From Schizosaccharomyces osmophilus (taxonomy: Eukaryota > Ascomycota > Schizosaccharomycetes > Schizosaccharomycetales > Schizosaccharomycetaceae), in NCBI RefSeq assembly GCF_027921745.1, contig NC_079239.1, positions 1,639,501 to 1,703,500 of the forward strand: a stretch of DNA of 64,000 nt, written 5' to 3'. Below are positions 31,953 through 42,803 of this stretch, piece by piece; position 1 is the stretch's first letter; every line of letters begins with the position of its first letter. The position numbers and the translations under genes are program-made. Under the pieces are notes generated by a model. It saw only the letters and a list, made by a program, of their open reading frames with translations, was not told the origin of the DNA and did not search any database.

Positions 31953-34900
31953 CTATTCCTCTTCCCCAAATTCAGAAGAGGCTTCAGAATTTTCTGACTT
32001 TTCAGACTCTGCTTCTGTATAATTCACCTGCTTTGAAGATACTCTAGTACTCGCTCTACGAGGCAGATGAGCTTGTTCTTCATTTTTTCTCTCTTGTTTT
32101 TTCGGTTTTGGTTGTCTTGTTCCGAAGCGCTTCCTCTTTAATTTTTCATGATTCCCGTTTCTTGTCGCGTTTGATTTGGTAAGTAACCTTGCAGTACTAC
32201 CAATCGTGGAAGATCGTACCATGTGTTCGATGGCGGATTCTATTTCAGGTGTAAGGAAATTCTTCGAAAAGAACTTCTGCTTTTCTTCAGAAGTATCAAA
32301 TGGCTTAAATATTATAGATGGAAGTCTCACTTGTTTTGGATAAGTAGTCAAACTCCATCCCATGCTCTGCGCCTTAGTTTGGATAACTTTTTGTGCGATA
32401 TCACTCAGCATATAGACGTACTTTCGTTCAGGCTCAACAGCATCGTAGTTTTGCTTTATCCGTTGCACGAGATGGAAGATAATAGGAATATTATCACTTG
32501 AAGCCACATTTTCAACATAAAATTGTATATACTTCACAAAGTCAAAGACATTCTCATTGTCAGACAATGAAATATCTGGATGGTGCGACAGCAAGTGAAG
32601 CAAATAAGTTATAACATATTCCATAGTATAATTGTGCATTTTACGAAAATGAATGACTTGTGAACATATCCACAAAGACATTTTCGTTATTATCTCTTCT
32701 TCGGGATCATGAACAACAAGAAATATAATTGCGTAAAACTGCATAGGAAGCTTTCGATATTGCAACTTTTTTTGTAAATTTTGTATAAAGGCATTTCGGA
32801 CATCAAAAAAAGGGTCTTGGCATAATAATGAAGTTCGTAAATAGGTATTAAAGTCTAAATATTCAGCATAAGTTGGTATAGCGGCTAATTTTAGTAACGA
32901 TTTCCCTGCTATCAATCGTAGGTGAGCTTTACCCAATCTGGAAGTATTTTTATGAGGACTGATCTCACCTTCCGTTAACAGGATCACATTTAGTAACTTT
33001 AGTACAGGTGCGGCTATCTCCAATGCTTCCGGGGAATGATATCCAGCTCGTAAACGATTAACCAGGACTTTAACTGCAAGTACTTTGCAACGATACAGGT
33101 GATCCAAAGATTGAAAGTCGCACCATTCTTCAGTTTCATTTTGGTCTTCGTTCGCTTCTGGAACCATCTGAATTATTTCCTTAACCAAACACTCAGTAAT
33201 AAAATCAGCATGCTTTTCAACAGCATCTAACCGATATAAAACTAGTTGCGCTAAGGTCGATAGACGGACCGATAAAGAACTATCGTAATGTAAACCATCA
33301 ATAATTTCTGATACGAAGGAATCCAGATCGAAGAAATTACCAGCAAACGCCAACACGGTAGCTGCCTGCTTCGCCTGACCATCCGTTCCCTGAAAGCAAA
33401 GACTTTTTAGAATACCGATTACTTCAGGGCTCACGGAAAAATTTATCTTTTTCTTAGCGAAATGTGACAGAGTCTTTAAAACTTTGACATCTGCTTTTAG
33501 ACTAAATGATAAGATCATACTTTCCATGCTTGAAAACAATTCTTCGTAGATCTCAGGATGAATCAATGGTAACTGTTGAAGTAAAAGCTCAGCAGATTTT
33601 GCATATTGGAGGTTATTTTGCAAACTTCCAATTTTGTTGACCAACTCTATTACTATTGTTTTGTTAAAGACAAATAATGCACAGCGATAAACCAACAATC
33701 GAAAACATTCAAAATGCTGGGTGCTCATACTGGCCGACACTCTTTTAAATAAGTGCTTAACATTCTTTAGAACTGTCTGATAATCATTTTTAGGTGAAAA
33801 TGTCTCCATTAACATTTTATATGCCTGTCGGTCATTTGTGTCTGCAAATTTTTGCAGGGATGACTCATTCAAAGAAGGATTGACAGTCTTCAAAGATATA
33901 GCTCCTATTACCTTTTTTAGTCTGGATGTCATTTCTTCTTCATTTTCATCCATGACTCCGCCATTATAATTTTTGCAGCATTCAATAAAATACTTACAGT
34001 AACCAGAAAACCTAAGTTGTCTTTGCTGTAACATGAAGAAAACGCGCAACGCTTTTTCTGAGAAATGATTCATGGCTACTAAAAGTCTGTTTACGCGAGT
34101 ATCTGTATCCGAGTTTAATTGCTGGAGTACAAGCTCATTCATCGCAAGGTCAACAGTGGTGTTCGTAGCTTCGTCATTTATATAGAAAACTTCTAGTAAA
34201 GAAGAAGGTATCCAACTGAAAAGTTGGATACTAACCTCTTCACCTGCTTCAAGCCCAGGAAATGCAATATGATAGATTTTACTTAACGTTTGTATAGCTT
34301 GAATTCGAACTGACAACTTTTTATCACGAAGCCGATCCCCCATTAATTTCAAGATCTCCACAGGAACGTGCGTTTTTATAATGTCTAGGGACACATGACC
34401 AATAGCTTGTAAGGCGGCTATACGGACTTTTTCATCAGTGTCCGCGAGCTTTCCTTGATAAAGTTGAATAATATAGTTAGTTACGTCTGAAGATGCCAAA
34501 GGGTTCCTCAATACATCCATGAGCTTTTCCACGCAGTCCACGCGGCATGCTGTGACCTTATCATTGAGACGACCGCAAAAGGCGGCCCAAACCTTTGGAT
34601 AGTCCGACCAAAGAGAGTGATTAGGAAGCATGAGTCGGACTGTTTGAATAGCGACACGCCGTACGCTAGTTTGCTCAGCTTGAAGTTCGTTCTCGAATTG
34701 AGGAACAATATTGAGTAACGTTAAGGGCGCATATTCCCAGAGTTGAATTACGAGATTATGGGCGAAAATGAACTCTGGATTTGTTTTTTCGTCCGAAACG
34801 GAATCTTTAGTATCAAAGACGATATCGGAAAAATATTGACAGACATATCGTTGCAGGCGATCAGAAGAATCGCGAAAAATATTTCTAGCCAGCTGAAAAG

Positions 34901-35549
34901 CTGGTCCATGGTTTTGGGAGTCTGGAGAACCTATGTATTCCCTTACCCCGTGACCTGAAATTAACTGAGCAAAAAGAATGTTCATAGCGACCTGAGGTAC
35001 ACTATTAATTTCGTTGATCAATTGGTGAATGATGTCGAGCATATAAAACTCTACGTTTTTGTTGGTGCCTTTTCTGGAGATGTCAAAAAAAAGACGAAAT
35101 ATGGTAACCAGAAAGGACTCTGCATTCGGTAAGTCAACCATGAGTACCGCAGACTTCACGTTTGACAGACTCTCAAGTATACGATAAACTTGTAAGTAGT
35201 ATGTAGATTCAGAATTTTCGAGTCCACTCAAAAGCTTCAGTATTACTTGGAATATCTCTTCCAATTGAGATAATGTATATGGAGCATCGGGGGCACATAG
35301 TCGAAGAAGTTCCACGATACAACAACCAACAAAAGAACGAATACCTTTATCTCTATGGTGTAGGAGGTTCTGGTTGACTAACGATGAGGCTACTGGCAAT
35401 AAAGAATCGCGATCTGTAGTTTCCTGTTCCATATCCGACAATTCATCCAGTAAACTCCTCAATCTTTTAACCAATTCAGTAGTAGGAATCGGTTTATCAT
35501 GACTTGGAACAATTACTTGCTTAAATTTCAGTTTCGACATTGCGATCAT
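31953..35549 (-). CDS. pds5: cohesin-associated protein Pds5
   Basis: HEAT-repeat regulator of cohesin that holds and releases the ring on chromatin with Wpl1 and Eso1. About 1195-1198 residues in one exon; ATGs lie at 35549 and, three codons on, at 35540 (MSKLKFKQ), the latter resembling the family start. Helical HEAT-type repeats fill most of the length, for example DTDEKVRIAALQAIGHV and DRLRDKKLSVRIQAI. The last 80 residues are basic then acidic (LKRKRFGTRQPKPKKQ then ENSEASSEFGEEE), a typical disordered tail. The S. pombe protein has about the same length (SPAC110.02). An ACGCGT palindrome lies about 150 nt upstream. Confidence 0.96.
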   Translation of the reverse strand: MIAMSKLKFKQVIVPSHDKPIPTTELVKRLRSLLDELSDMEQETTDRDSLLPVASSLVNQNLLHHRDKGIRSFVGCCIVELLRLCAPDAPYTLSQLEEIFQVILKLLSGLENSESTYYLQVYRILESLSNVKSAVLMVDLPNAESFLVTIFRLFFDISRKGTNKNVEFYMLDIIHQLINEINSVPQVAMNILFAQLISGHGVREYIGSPDSQNHGPAFQLARNIFRDSSDRLQRYVCQYFSDIVFDTKDSVSDEKTNPEFIFAHNLVIQLWEYAPLTLLNIVPQFENELQAEQTSVRRVAIQTVRLMLPNHSLWSDYPKVWAAFCGRLNDKVTACRVDCVEKLMDVLRNPLASSDVTNYIIQLYQGKLADTDEKVRIAALQAIGHVSLDIIKTHVPVEILKLMGDRLRDKKLSVRIQAIQTLSKIYHIAFPGLEAGEEVSIQLFSWIPSSLLEVFYINDEATNTTVDLAMNELVLQQLNSDTDTRVNRLLVAMNHFSEKALRVFFMLQQRQLRFSGYCKYFIECCKNYNGGVMDENEEEMTSRLKKVIGAISLKTVNPSLNESSLQKFADTNDRQAYKMLMETFSPKNDYQTVLKNVKHLFKRVSASMSTQHFECFRLLVYRCALFVFNKTIVIELVNKIGSLQNNLQYAKSAELLLQQLPLIHPEIYEELFSSMESMILSFSLKADVKVLKTLSHFAKKKINFSVSPEVIGILKSLCFQGTDGQAKQAATVLAFAGNFFDLDSFVSEIIDGLHYDSSLSVRLSTLAQLVLYRLDAVEKHADFITECLVKEIIQMVPEANEDQNETEEWCDFQSLDHLYRCKVLAVKVLVNRLRAGYHSPEALEIAAPVLKLLNVILLTEGEISPHKNTSRLGKAHLRLIAGKSLLKLAAIPTYAEYLDFNTYLRTSLLCQDPFFDVRNAFIQNLQKKLQYRKLPMQFYAIIFLVVHDPEEEIITKMSLWICSQVIHFRKMHNYTMEYVITYLLHLLSHHPDISLSDNENVFDFVKYIQFYVENVASSDNIPIIFHLVQRIKQNYDAVEPERKYVYMLSDIAQKVIQTKAQSMGWSLTTYPKQVRLPSIIFKPFDTSEEKQKFFSKNFLTPEIESAIEHMVRSSTIGSTARLLTKSNATRNGNHEKLKRKRFGTRQPKPKKQERKNEEQAHLPRRASTRVSSKQVNYTEAESEKSENSEASSEFGEEE

Positions 35550-36213
35550 TGAAAATACTATCGATAGATAAAACGAATGTCCGTAAAGGTTTAGTATATC
35601 AAAGCATTTGTAAATAAAATAAATACAACTATATTAACTTCTGGGTGTTCAATGTTCCAGAAAGTTTGACAAATTAGAAAAAAAAGTACTGTGTTTGTGC
35701 GACGCGTCGCGTTCTGAACAACTTTTCAGTAAATCGTCACCCGCAGTGCAGTCTCTTTGTACATGTGAAGTAACGAAGTAAACAAAGAGTCTTGCACCAA
35801 AAGGAAAGGAAGAAGTAGGCCTTTCTTGCTTTCAAACAAAAGTTACTCATAATAAAGTGTACCCATTATAACCATTAAAAAGTTCGAAAAAAAAAAATTC
35901 CATTTAGGTGAAACATGCAAGTCGCACTACAAGATTATACAAACTTTGCTCATAAAAAAACTTTTGGTTGTATTGAAGTAATAATTTATTTGTTCAAACT
36001 AAAGTCCGGTCGCCGATTAATTAATTAAATAAAGATAAAAATGCAGCAATTAAACGGATTGAATAGGAAAAGGACAGAACGTTTTAGTTCTAAAATAAAT
36101 AAAGTATGTTTTGTTTTAGAAAAGAAATAAGAAGAATAGAAATGCACCATAAATGATTGCCTTTTTATGTACAGGATAAACAAAGAACTTTCGAGTTCAT
36201 AAGGGACACAATA
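35550..36213. other. intergenic between pds5 5' end and ppk1 3' end
   Basis: Contains the pds5 promoter with the ACGCGT palindrome at 35699-35710 and the ppk1 3' UTR. Otherwise AT-rich with no gene. Confidence 0.5.
35699..35712. promoter_or_regulatory. MluI cell-cycle box palindrome upstream of pds5
   Basis: The sequence GCGACGCGTCGC, with ACGCGT at 35702-35707, repeats the palindrome found upstream of tos4. It lies about 155 nt before the pds5 start. Other S. pombe cohesin genes such as rad21 are known MBF targets, so cell-cycle control is plausible. Confidence 0.6.
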
Positions 36214-39162
36214 TTATGCAAAAGTATAATGTCTTTTATGTCCCTTCTCAAACCGATGAAGGTTCTTCAAAGTTGAAGCGTCAGATGTACTTACGAGTGG
36301 GGTTATTGTCTCCAAAATTAAACCAGAATCTTTGCCTCTTCTTTTAAGCGAAAGATAATTTTTGAGAAAGGAAAAATCCTTTCCTAAATAGTTTTTCTTG
36401 GGCTTACATAACAAGTTTTTTAACGAATTGGTAGCCTCACTTCTGCGCCTTGTTTCACAACTTGTCGTTACCAAAGATGTAACTTTCATTTCAATGGGCG
36501 GTAAAGGTGTTTTCCGATGGTTGTAGTCGACTGTGGCCGTACTTAAGTGTCTTTGATGTCCTCTAATTTTTGAATTGGCCTTGAATAAAGTCTCGTCATC
36601 AAACCTCTTTGGAAATTGATTGGGTTTGCGAAGCAGAGAAACCAATCGGTTTTTGCTGTTGTCTTTTGGATATAACATTACCGAAGCGTGAGCACCATCA
36701 TTAACTAATGCCGAAGTCTTTGTTGGTTGCTTCAACTCAAGGCTGCCATGTATAGCGGTTTTTTTCTGTACATTAGAATCACGTGATGGGATATCTACTG
36801 AAGAGAAAGTGCTAACGGTTGAGCTTGAAGACACACTAATTTCTGATTTTTGCGAAAGAAAACCACCAACAGGGTACTTTAAAGTACCAAAGTCATTGTA
36901 AAGCTCAAATAGTTGCCTATGAGCTCGCAAGTAAGGATGTCTCATGATTCCTGACATTTGAAGTCTTCGTGTAGGATCAGGCACCAAAATCTTACGGAGT
37001 AGTTCTCGGGGTTTTTCGTTGATATACTCAGGAAATATAAGGGAGGTACTACATATATACCGATAGAGCCGTACAACATTTTCCCCATTCGGATTATGAG
37101 GATCATCGTCAAAAGGTAGATAACCAGCAAGCATAGCGTATAATATAACACCGCAACTCCATATATCTGCTTGGGTACCTGCATATGATCCACTTTTGCA
37201 GTTAACCAATTCGGGTGCTGCATAGCAAGGCGATCCACAAGAGGTTCTAAATAAATCCGGTTTAGCAATACTGACTTGATTTTTTTGAGAACCAAAACGA
37301 CCAAACGTTGTTGCAAATCCAAAATCGGCAATTATAATATTTTTTTTCGAATCAAGCAAAATATTCTCTAACTTCAAATCTCGATGAACAACTCCTTTTG
37401 AGTGCAAGTATCCAACACCACTAATGAGTTGTGCAAATAGCTTACAAGCCGTTTCATCCTCAAGACGTCGTGAAGCTAATATATAATCAAACAATTCGCC
37501 TCCACTTACATAATCCAAGACGATGCCCATATGGTGCTTTGTTTTAATAAGATCTATATACTTCACAATGTTGGGATGATCATCAACTTCTCTTAAAATC
37601 GTCGCTTCGCGAATAACCTTTCGTAACAAACGCCCTCCTTTGATTACACGAATTATTTTGATAACTACTTGAGGTGTTGGATGCTTTTTAGATGGAGAGG
37701 ATCCTGGTAAAGGCCATCCTAATTTAACTTTTCCGAATTCACCTCTCCCAATAGTCCTCCCCAGAATGAAAGGACCAAAACAATTGTTTTTTGATGACTT
37801 TTTTAGTGTCCGAGCTAAAATCTCAGAACTATCCATGTGCAATTCTGAAAGAGAAAACCGATCATTACTCGCTAATGCACAATTAGCAAAAGCAGGACTA
37901 GCTTTATGCTGCCATAAAAAATCTAGACGTTCCTTATGTTCAGGAAAGTGAGCGATGTATTGTTCGTTTTTCTTTTTTATGACCTGAATATTGATGGTAT
38001 TTTTCACATAGGCTTTTGCTCCAGGAATTCGAGAACGAGTGGGCGAATGCAGTGAAGAAATATTGGTCACTGTCTCTTTCGGGCTGCCATGCAAGTCACC
38101 GACAGCGAATGAGTTATTGGTAAATAATGGAGGGCGCTCTTTCTTCTCCAAGCTTTTGTATGGTTCAGCGGCTTTTTCTTCTACTACTTCAGAAGTTTGT
38201 TCAACAATTTCTTGTGCCGCAATCACTTGACTAGAAGATTTCAAATATTTGGATTGATGTATCTGTGCGGAAAGTAATGACTTATTCGACAGATTCAGAC
38301 CAGCAAAACTGTCCAATTCAGCTGAAGTATTAAAATGAAACGAATCATCAGCTTTTGTTGAAGAAGAACGTATAATACCACTATTTTCTTGTGCATTGTT
38401 TTGCGTTTCAAAAGAATGGTTTCTAGAAATAGGTTTGGCAAATTCATCCTGACAGAAAATTCTATTAGCGACAGAAGACGGTTGTAAAACTTTATCCTGA
38501 GAGGAAGGCTTCTGAGGTGAATGAATGTTTTTGGAGCTCACCCTAAAATCAGAAACAGGCGAATCTAAATTAAACAGAGGATTAACGAGGGGTTTTCCTA
38601 TTCTTCGGTCACCATAAGCTTTATTAGGCACTTTTGGCAAATTATTCTGAGTTGGAAAAGACGATCCTCGGGGATTGTCTTTGAAAAAAGGAAACGAACA
38701 AGTTGAATGCACAGGTAGAGTATGGGAGGCCAAGTGGTCCGGTGGAGATGTAAGTCTTAATAAATCATATAGGGATTCGTCTTTTGTTTCCCATTTTTGG
38801 AAAGAGATATCATTTTCAGGAGAAGAGGCGGTCTGTGGTTGCAAGGAAGTAAAGGAGTTTGAAGAAAAGTGCCTTTTTGATGGCTCCGGAGTTTGAAAAG
38901 AATGTATAAAAGTTTTATGGCTGTATGAATGAATTTGCGGAAAGGAGTCATGATGAATCCTTTGGTGTAAATCAGAATCCACTGATGCATCATTAGGTAG
39001 GGAAGGAGGATGCTGAAAGGTTGATCTCGATAAACTGGAAAGTGAAGAGTCCGGAAGAGCGCGAATGGTGCTTTCCACCACACTGCAATTTTTCAAATGG
39101 GAATTAAACGAAGGGTACCCTTGAGAAATAGGGATTGAACGACCAACCGATGAAGAGTGCAT
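36214..39162 (-). CDS. ppk1: serine/threonine protein kinase Ppk1
   Basis: CAMK/Snf1-like protein kinase, orthologue of S. pombe Ppk1 (SPAC110.01) and probably budding yeast YPL150W. The first ATG (39162) gives 982 residues. The long Ser-rich N-terminus (about 455 residues) looks disordered. The kinase domain at about 460-745 has GRGEFGKV (P-loop), VVIKII (Lys), HRDLKLENILLD, DFGFAT and CYAAPELV, so it looks active, and includes an insertion before the APE-like motif. The C-terminal 240 residues are again Ser/Lys-rich. No exon break is evident. A very long upstream region (2.7 kb to the next gene) may hold a long leader. Confidence 0.94.
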   Translation of the reverse strand: MHSSSVGRSIPISQGYPSFNSHLKNCSVVESTIRALPDSSLSSLSRSTFQHPPSLPNDASVDSDLHQRIHHDSFPQIHSYSHKTFIHSFQTPEPSKRHFSSNSFTSLQPQTASSPENDISFQKWETKDESLYDLLRLTSPPDHLASHTLPVHSTCSFPFFKDNPRGSSFPTQNNLPKVPNKAYGDRRIGKPLVNPLFNLDSPVSDFRVSSKNIHSPQKPSSQDKVLQPSSVANRIFCQDEFAKPISRNHSFETQNNAQENSGIIRSSSTKADDSFHFNTSAELDSFAGLNLSNKSLLSAQIHQSKYLKSSSQVIAAQEIVEQTSEVVEEKAAEPYKSLEKKERPPLFTNNSFAVGDLHGSPKETVTNISSLHSPTRSRIPGAKAYVKNTINIQVIKKKNEQYIAHFPEHKERLDFLWQHKASPAFANCALASNDRFSLSELHMDSSEILARTLKKSSKNNCFGPFILGRTIGRGEFGKVKLGWPLPGSSPSKKHPTPQVVIKIIRVIKGGRLLRKVIREATILREVDDHPNIVKYIDLIKTKHHMGIVLDYVSGGELFDYILASRRLEDETACKLFAQLISGVGYLHSKGVVHRDLKLENILLDSKKNIIIADFGFATTFGRFGSQKNQVSIAKPDLFRTSCGSPCYAAPELVNCKSGSYAGTQADIWSCGVILYAMLAGYLPFDDDPHNPNGENVVRLYRYICSTSLIFPEYINEKPRELLRKILVPDPTRRLQMSGIMRHPYLRAHRQLFELYNDFGTLKYPVGGFLSQKSEISVSSSSTVSTFSSVDIPSRDSNVQKKTAIHGSLELKQPTKTSALVNDGAHASVMLYPKDNSKNRLVSLLRKPNQFPKRFDDETLFKANSKIRGHQRHLSTATVDYNHRKTPLPPIEMKVTSLVTTSCETRRRSEATNSLKNLLCKPKKNYLGKDFSFLKNYLSLKRRGKDSGLILETITPLVSTSDASTLKNLHRFEKGHKRHYTFA

Positions 39163-41037
39163 TTTTTTAGTAATGTACAAATCATGTATAAAACAAAGAA
39201 AATATTAAGAAAAGAAAGATTAAACCCCACAAAGACTGGAAAGGCCTAATAGGACAGAAAAAAATTATCAATATGCCGTAAGGCTGTTTGGAATATTAGT
39301 GTGGGACGAATTACCTCAATTATTTTTTTAAGAAGAAATCCGGTCCGAATTAGAATTAGCAAAGAAAATTATTGGGATAATAGAAAACACGAATGAAACA
39401 GGAACATAAAATTAGGAGGAACAGAAGAATATCGCAAATGATAACGAAGAAACTGGTGCAAAACCACGTCTGTTATGACAAGTCTGGTTTATATATTGAC
39501 CAAAGATAGTTAACAAATTAAAACGAAAATTTTTGATTTGGAAAGAGTGAGTATATGGCAGGCGTAGGCATTGGCAAAAAGGAATTGATAGCAAAAGGCT
39601 GGTCAGAAAACGGAGCCTTTGAGCGATAGCAAAATTGCAGAGTTAATAAGAATCTGGTTGAAGAAAAAAACTTTTAAAAAGAACAATGTGTCTTCTAGAG
39701 GATTCTGAAAGTCACTGATCACGAAAATATAAGATCGAAGAATTCCTTTTAATTTGGCACTTTTATGAAAGATAAACGATTTGAAAAGAGGAATTTTCGA
39801 CTTTATCACTAATAACGTCCTTTTTTTGTTAAAGAAAACAACGAAAAAAAAAAAGTTAGTGATTTTACCAATATAAATAGCAGTGACAGGAAACTACAAA
39901 GAAAAGTTTAACACAATGAAAATTTGAAAGAGAGAAGTGAGGAAACGTACTCTATCGGAAAACGATGTTCTGCCAAAAAGAGGACAATTAGGCGACTTGC
40001 GATACAGGCAAATATTTCGCTACAAATATTCTCCTATAGCTAACCGAAAGCAATTCCACAAATTTACTCTCGGTAATGGTTCTTTGTTAGTTATCTGCTT
40101 TGAATCGAATTTGAGTTAGCAGAAAGAAGTGAAACAGATTGCAATGCTTTTGGGAAGAGATTCACAGAAACAGTCTGAGTATGGTACAAAAACGAAATTC
40201 TTTTTAGTCAACGGTTCAAAATGAGAAGAATTTTGTAAAGATTAGCAACTTTAACGAATTGAAGTTTGATTGACAAAATATTTAACCTATCAAGAAGCAC
40301 GAAACAAAGAAAGACCCGTTTTTTACTTTTTTATTTTGATGTTTTCAAGTTTCTTTTTATTTTAGTCTTTATGCAATTCCAAAATTAATATGCTGTCACC
40401 ATCTAAAAAGCGGTGTTTTGGAAATGACACATATGTAATGTCGGGAAACTTGATATATAGTTTTGACGATGCGATGCATATATCGTTCTATAAGGCCAAT
40501 TCTTGAGCTTTCGAGGTGAATAAACATATTAAATCAATTCGTTTTTTATTTTCTATATATCCGTTATTGTGTAAAAGGGATTGGATGAAACTTTTGAAAT
40601 TACCAACTTGCTCAATTTTCGGAGTATCTGCAAGCACCAAATTTTCGCTCGTTTCTTGCTGTTTTAAAGAGTTTAAGTATTCTGTAACTAAATATTGACA
40701 AGATATGCTTACAAGTTCTTTTTTGTTGCAGACTGGTAAACATTTCGGCATCTAATAATATTGGACTTCATCCAATGGTACCGTTTCCACTAGCAAATGT
40801 TTACAGATTATGCTTTTAATTTTTAAAAGAAAAAGGAAAATATAAGAGAACCTCCTCTTCTCATCTTGCATTGGGTTTTGGATTACGATGAATAAAATTC
40901 CTGGAACGTGCAACGATTAAGAGTAACAACTTGAATTCAAGTAATTTAGATACTCTGTTTTGAATACAAGATTCATGCTTTATACTTTATACTGAAATGA
41001 GTGCTTTCCTTTACCTTTTTTTACAGCGACGGTTAAT
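39163..41037. other. long sparse region upstream of ppk1
   Basis: AT-rich sequence that may include a long ppk1 leader or non-coding RNAs. It contains one 87-codon ATG frame (listed separately). Other short frames lack ATG starts or family likeness. Confidence 0.45.
40488..40751 (-). CDS. hypothetical small protein
   Basis: An ATG-initiated frame of 87 residues (MPKCLPVCNKKEL..., ending KAQELAL) on the ppk1 strand but 1.3 kb upstream of it. Composition is protein-like, with a helical pattern (YLVTEYLNSL, FKSFIQSLL), but I recognise no family. An in-frame stop lies directly before the ATG. It could be a small gene, one exon of a spliced gene, or chance. Confidence 0.3.
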   Translation of the reverse strand: MPKCLPVCNKKELVSISCQYLVTEYLNSLKQQETSENLVLADTPKIEQVGNFKSFIQSLLHNNGYIENKKRIDLICLFTSKAQELAL

Positions 41038-41573
41038 ATGACTCTACTAGATCCAACTTGGGTATTCGGTGAGTATATAGTTTTAATAACTGAATTAGTC
41101 CAACTCTTTTATTCTGTAATTGATCAACTCCTTCACAACAACCTTCGTTATTTTGCAGGGAACGTAATCGGCTTCAAGAGCCTTGGTTTTTGTTTATTTG
41201 TAGCATTCTTTGTAACGATCTCATCATTTTGTAATATTTATAAATTGTATTATCATTGATTGTGTATACATATAATTCATATACTTTTGGTTGTTATACA
41301 TTGATTCAATACTATCCGTTTTCATAACACTATCCTACCCGTCTACCATTATCGTTTTCAGCCATGAGTCTGACAGTTGCAAGTCTTTTACAGACGATTT
41401 CAAATTTGGCCTTTGCTATACTTATATTCTTTGCGTTTTTTCTGGCTCTGCCTACGCTCAGTGCAATTGTTTTGGATATTACAGTCTGCAGCTTCCTCGC
41501 GGTTCGAAGATTTTTGCAATTGGGACTTCAGGTGATCCCATTCACCAGAAAGCAACACAAAAAAACCTCTTGA
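41038..41573 (+). CDS. possible small spliced membrane protein
   Basis: Exon 1, 41038-41068, starts ATG (MTLLDPTWVF) and ends at a GTGAGT donor. Joining to an acceptor TTTTCAG ending at 41361 keeps the frame into exon 2 (41362-41573). The result is 80 residues with two or three hydrophobic segments (FAILIFFAFFLALP, LSAIVLDITVCSFL) and a basic tail (TRKQHKKTS). A second T-rich acceptor (TTTACAG) lies just before the ATG, hinting at a spliced leader exon, and a third lies inside the intron at about 41158. The intron (293 nt) is long and its branch point is weak. No family recognised. Confidence 0.4.
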
Positions 41574-41918
41574 TGTTTTTATTCGACGGTTTACAGCCTC
41601 CTGACTTGTGTTTGAACGTATCATTTAATTGTTTCCTTTTTGTTTATTCTTATGACTACACAGTTTCAACAGAAATCTGCTAATTTCTTCAAATTCTTTA
41701 ATTAATCATACTGACGTGGATGTATTAATTAGTACCTTACTAGTCTACGGCAAGCAAAGATTCATTCTATCAAATTCACATTATGCTATGGAAGGGAAGA
41801 ATTGAATTTAATCAAATACAAAATATAAATATATATCCATTGATCTATTGGGCAACAGCGAACTTCTGTTTTAAATGACTTGTTAAATATGGTTGAGAAA
41901 TATTAGAGATGAATAAAT

Positions 41919-42803
41919 CTAAACACCATGGAATTGCTGCTTAATCCATTCTTCTCCAATTGTTCTTTCGTAGTGCTTTTGAAGGGTATTTCTTCGGGAT
42001 GCTAATTTGTTTTCTCGTTCATTCAGTATATCTAACCCCATTTTCTGCGGTTGATGGTGAAGTGTATCCTCATGTATCTCACCTAAGGATTCAAATTGTT
42101 GTTTTCTTTCTTTCTCATCTAGCGAAAATTGGAAAAACCCTATGCCTTTTGTACGAATTTCTTTGGAGGCGTCGTAATGTACAGCTTGTTGCTCGTCTTG
42201 GCGGTGCAAATCCTCAATGCGCTGCTCATCAACCTCGTACTCTGGCATATATTCACCACGAATGACATTTTCCGGCTTGTAATCCTCTTTCGAAGGGAGA
42301 AGCGTTTGTCCCGCTTCATAAATGGACACTTGTCTAGTTCGCCCAAATTCATCCGTAACCTCAATAAACTCATTCTCCCGACTTTCTTCGGCCCACTTTT
42401 TCGTAAAATCAACCAGCGTCTCTTCACCCTCAGTAATTTGACTGTTGTCTTGTAAAAGCTGGTTATATTTTTGAGCTTTATGCTCCAAACCCAATTTACT
42501 TCTCCTCAAATCCTCTTCATTTTCATCATTATTCTTTAAATAAAGTCGTCGTTTCTGTTCATTATTTGGCTTCTTTCGGGGAGCTTCTTCCTCACCTTGC
42601 CTTTTGGTCCTCGGATGACTCGAGCTTGCTTCGTCCTTTTTTATTCGAGCAGCCCGTTTGTTTGTCGTTCCATAATCTATCCTATTGTTAACCCTTTGCC
42701 TCCTCTCCTCTTCGAATCTAGCTTTTTCCTCTGCTAATTCACTGAGAAAAGTCAAGTTGCTTGTCGCGTCTGTGTGGATTGCTTGCTTGTTGCGTTGGTC
42801 CAT
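41919..42803 (-). CDS. CCDC174-like coiled-coil protein
   Basis: 294 residues, single exon. It is strongly charged with helical stretches and carries the conserved CCDC174 blocks: LVDFTKKW, then EVTDEFGRTRQV near the middle, and HYDASKEIRTKGIGFFQFS nearer the C-terminus. Human CCDC174 associates with the exon-junction/splicing machinery, so a role in RNA processing is likely but inferred. By order it corresponds to S. pombe SPAC140.04. The gene is in tandem with arb1. Confidence 0.85.
   Translation of the reverse strand: MDQRNKQAIHTDATSNLTFLSELAEEKARFEEERRQRVNNRIDYGTTNKRAARIKKDEASSSHPRTKRQGEEEAPRKKPNNEQKRRLYLKNNDENEEDLRRSKLGLEHKAQKYNQLLQDNSQITEGEETLVDFTKKWAEESRENEFIEVTDEFGRTRQVSIYEAGQTLLPSKEDYKPENVIRGEYMPEYEVDEQRIEDLHRQDEQQAVHYDASKEIRTKGIGFFQFSLDEKERKQQFESLGEIHEDTLHHQPQKMGLDILNERENKLASRRNTLQKHYERTIGEEWIKQQFHGV

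Noticed and set aside
39937-40119. 60-codon plus-strand frame upstream of ppk1
   Set aside because: Starts at GTG, has no ATG and no family likeness.
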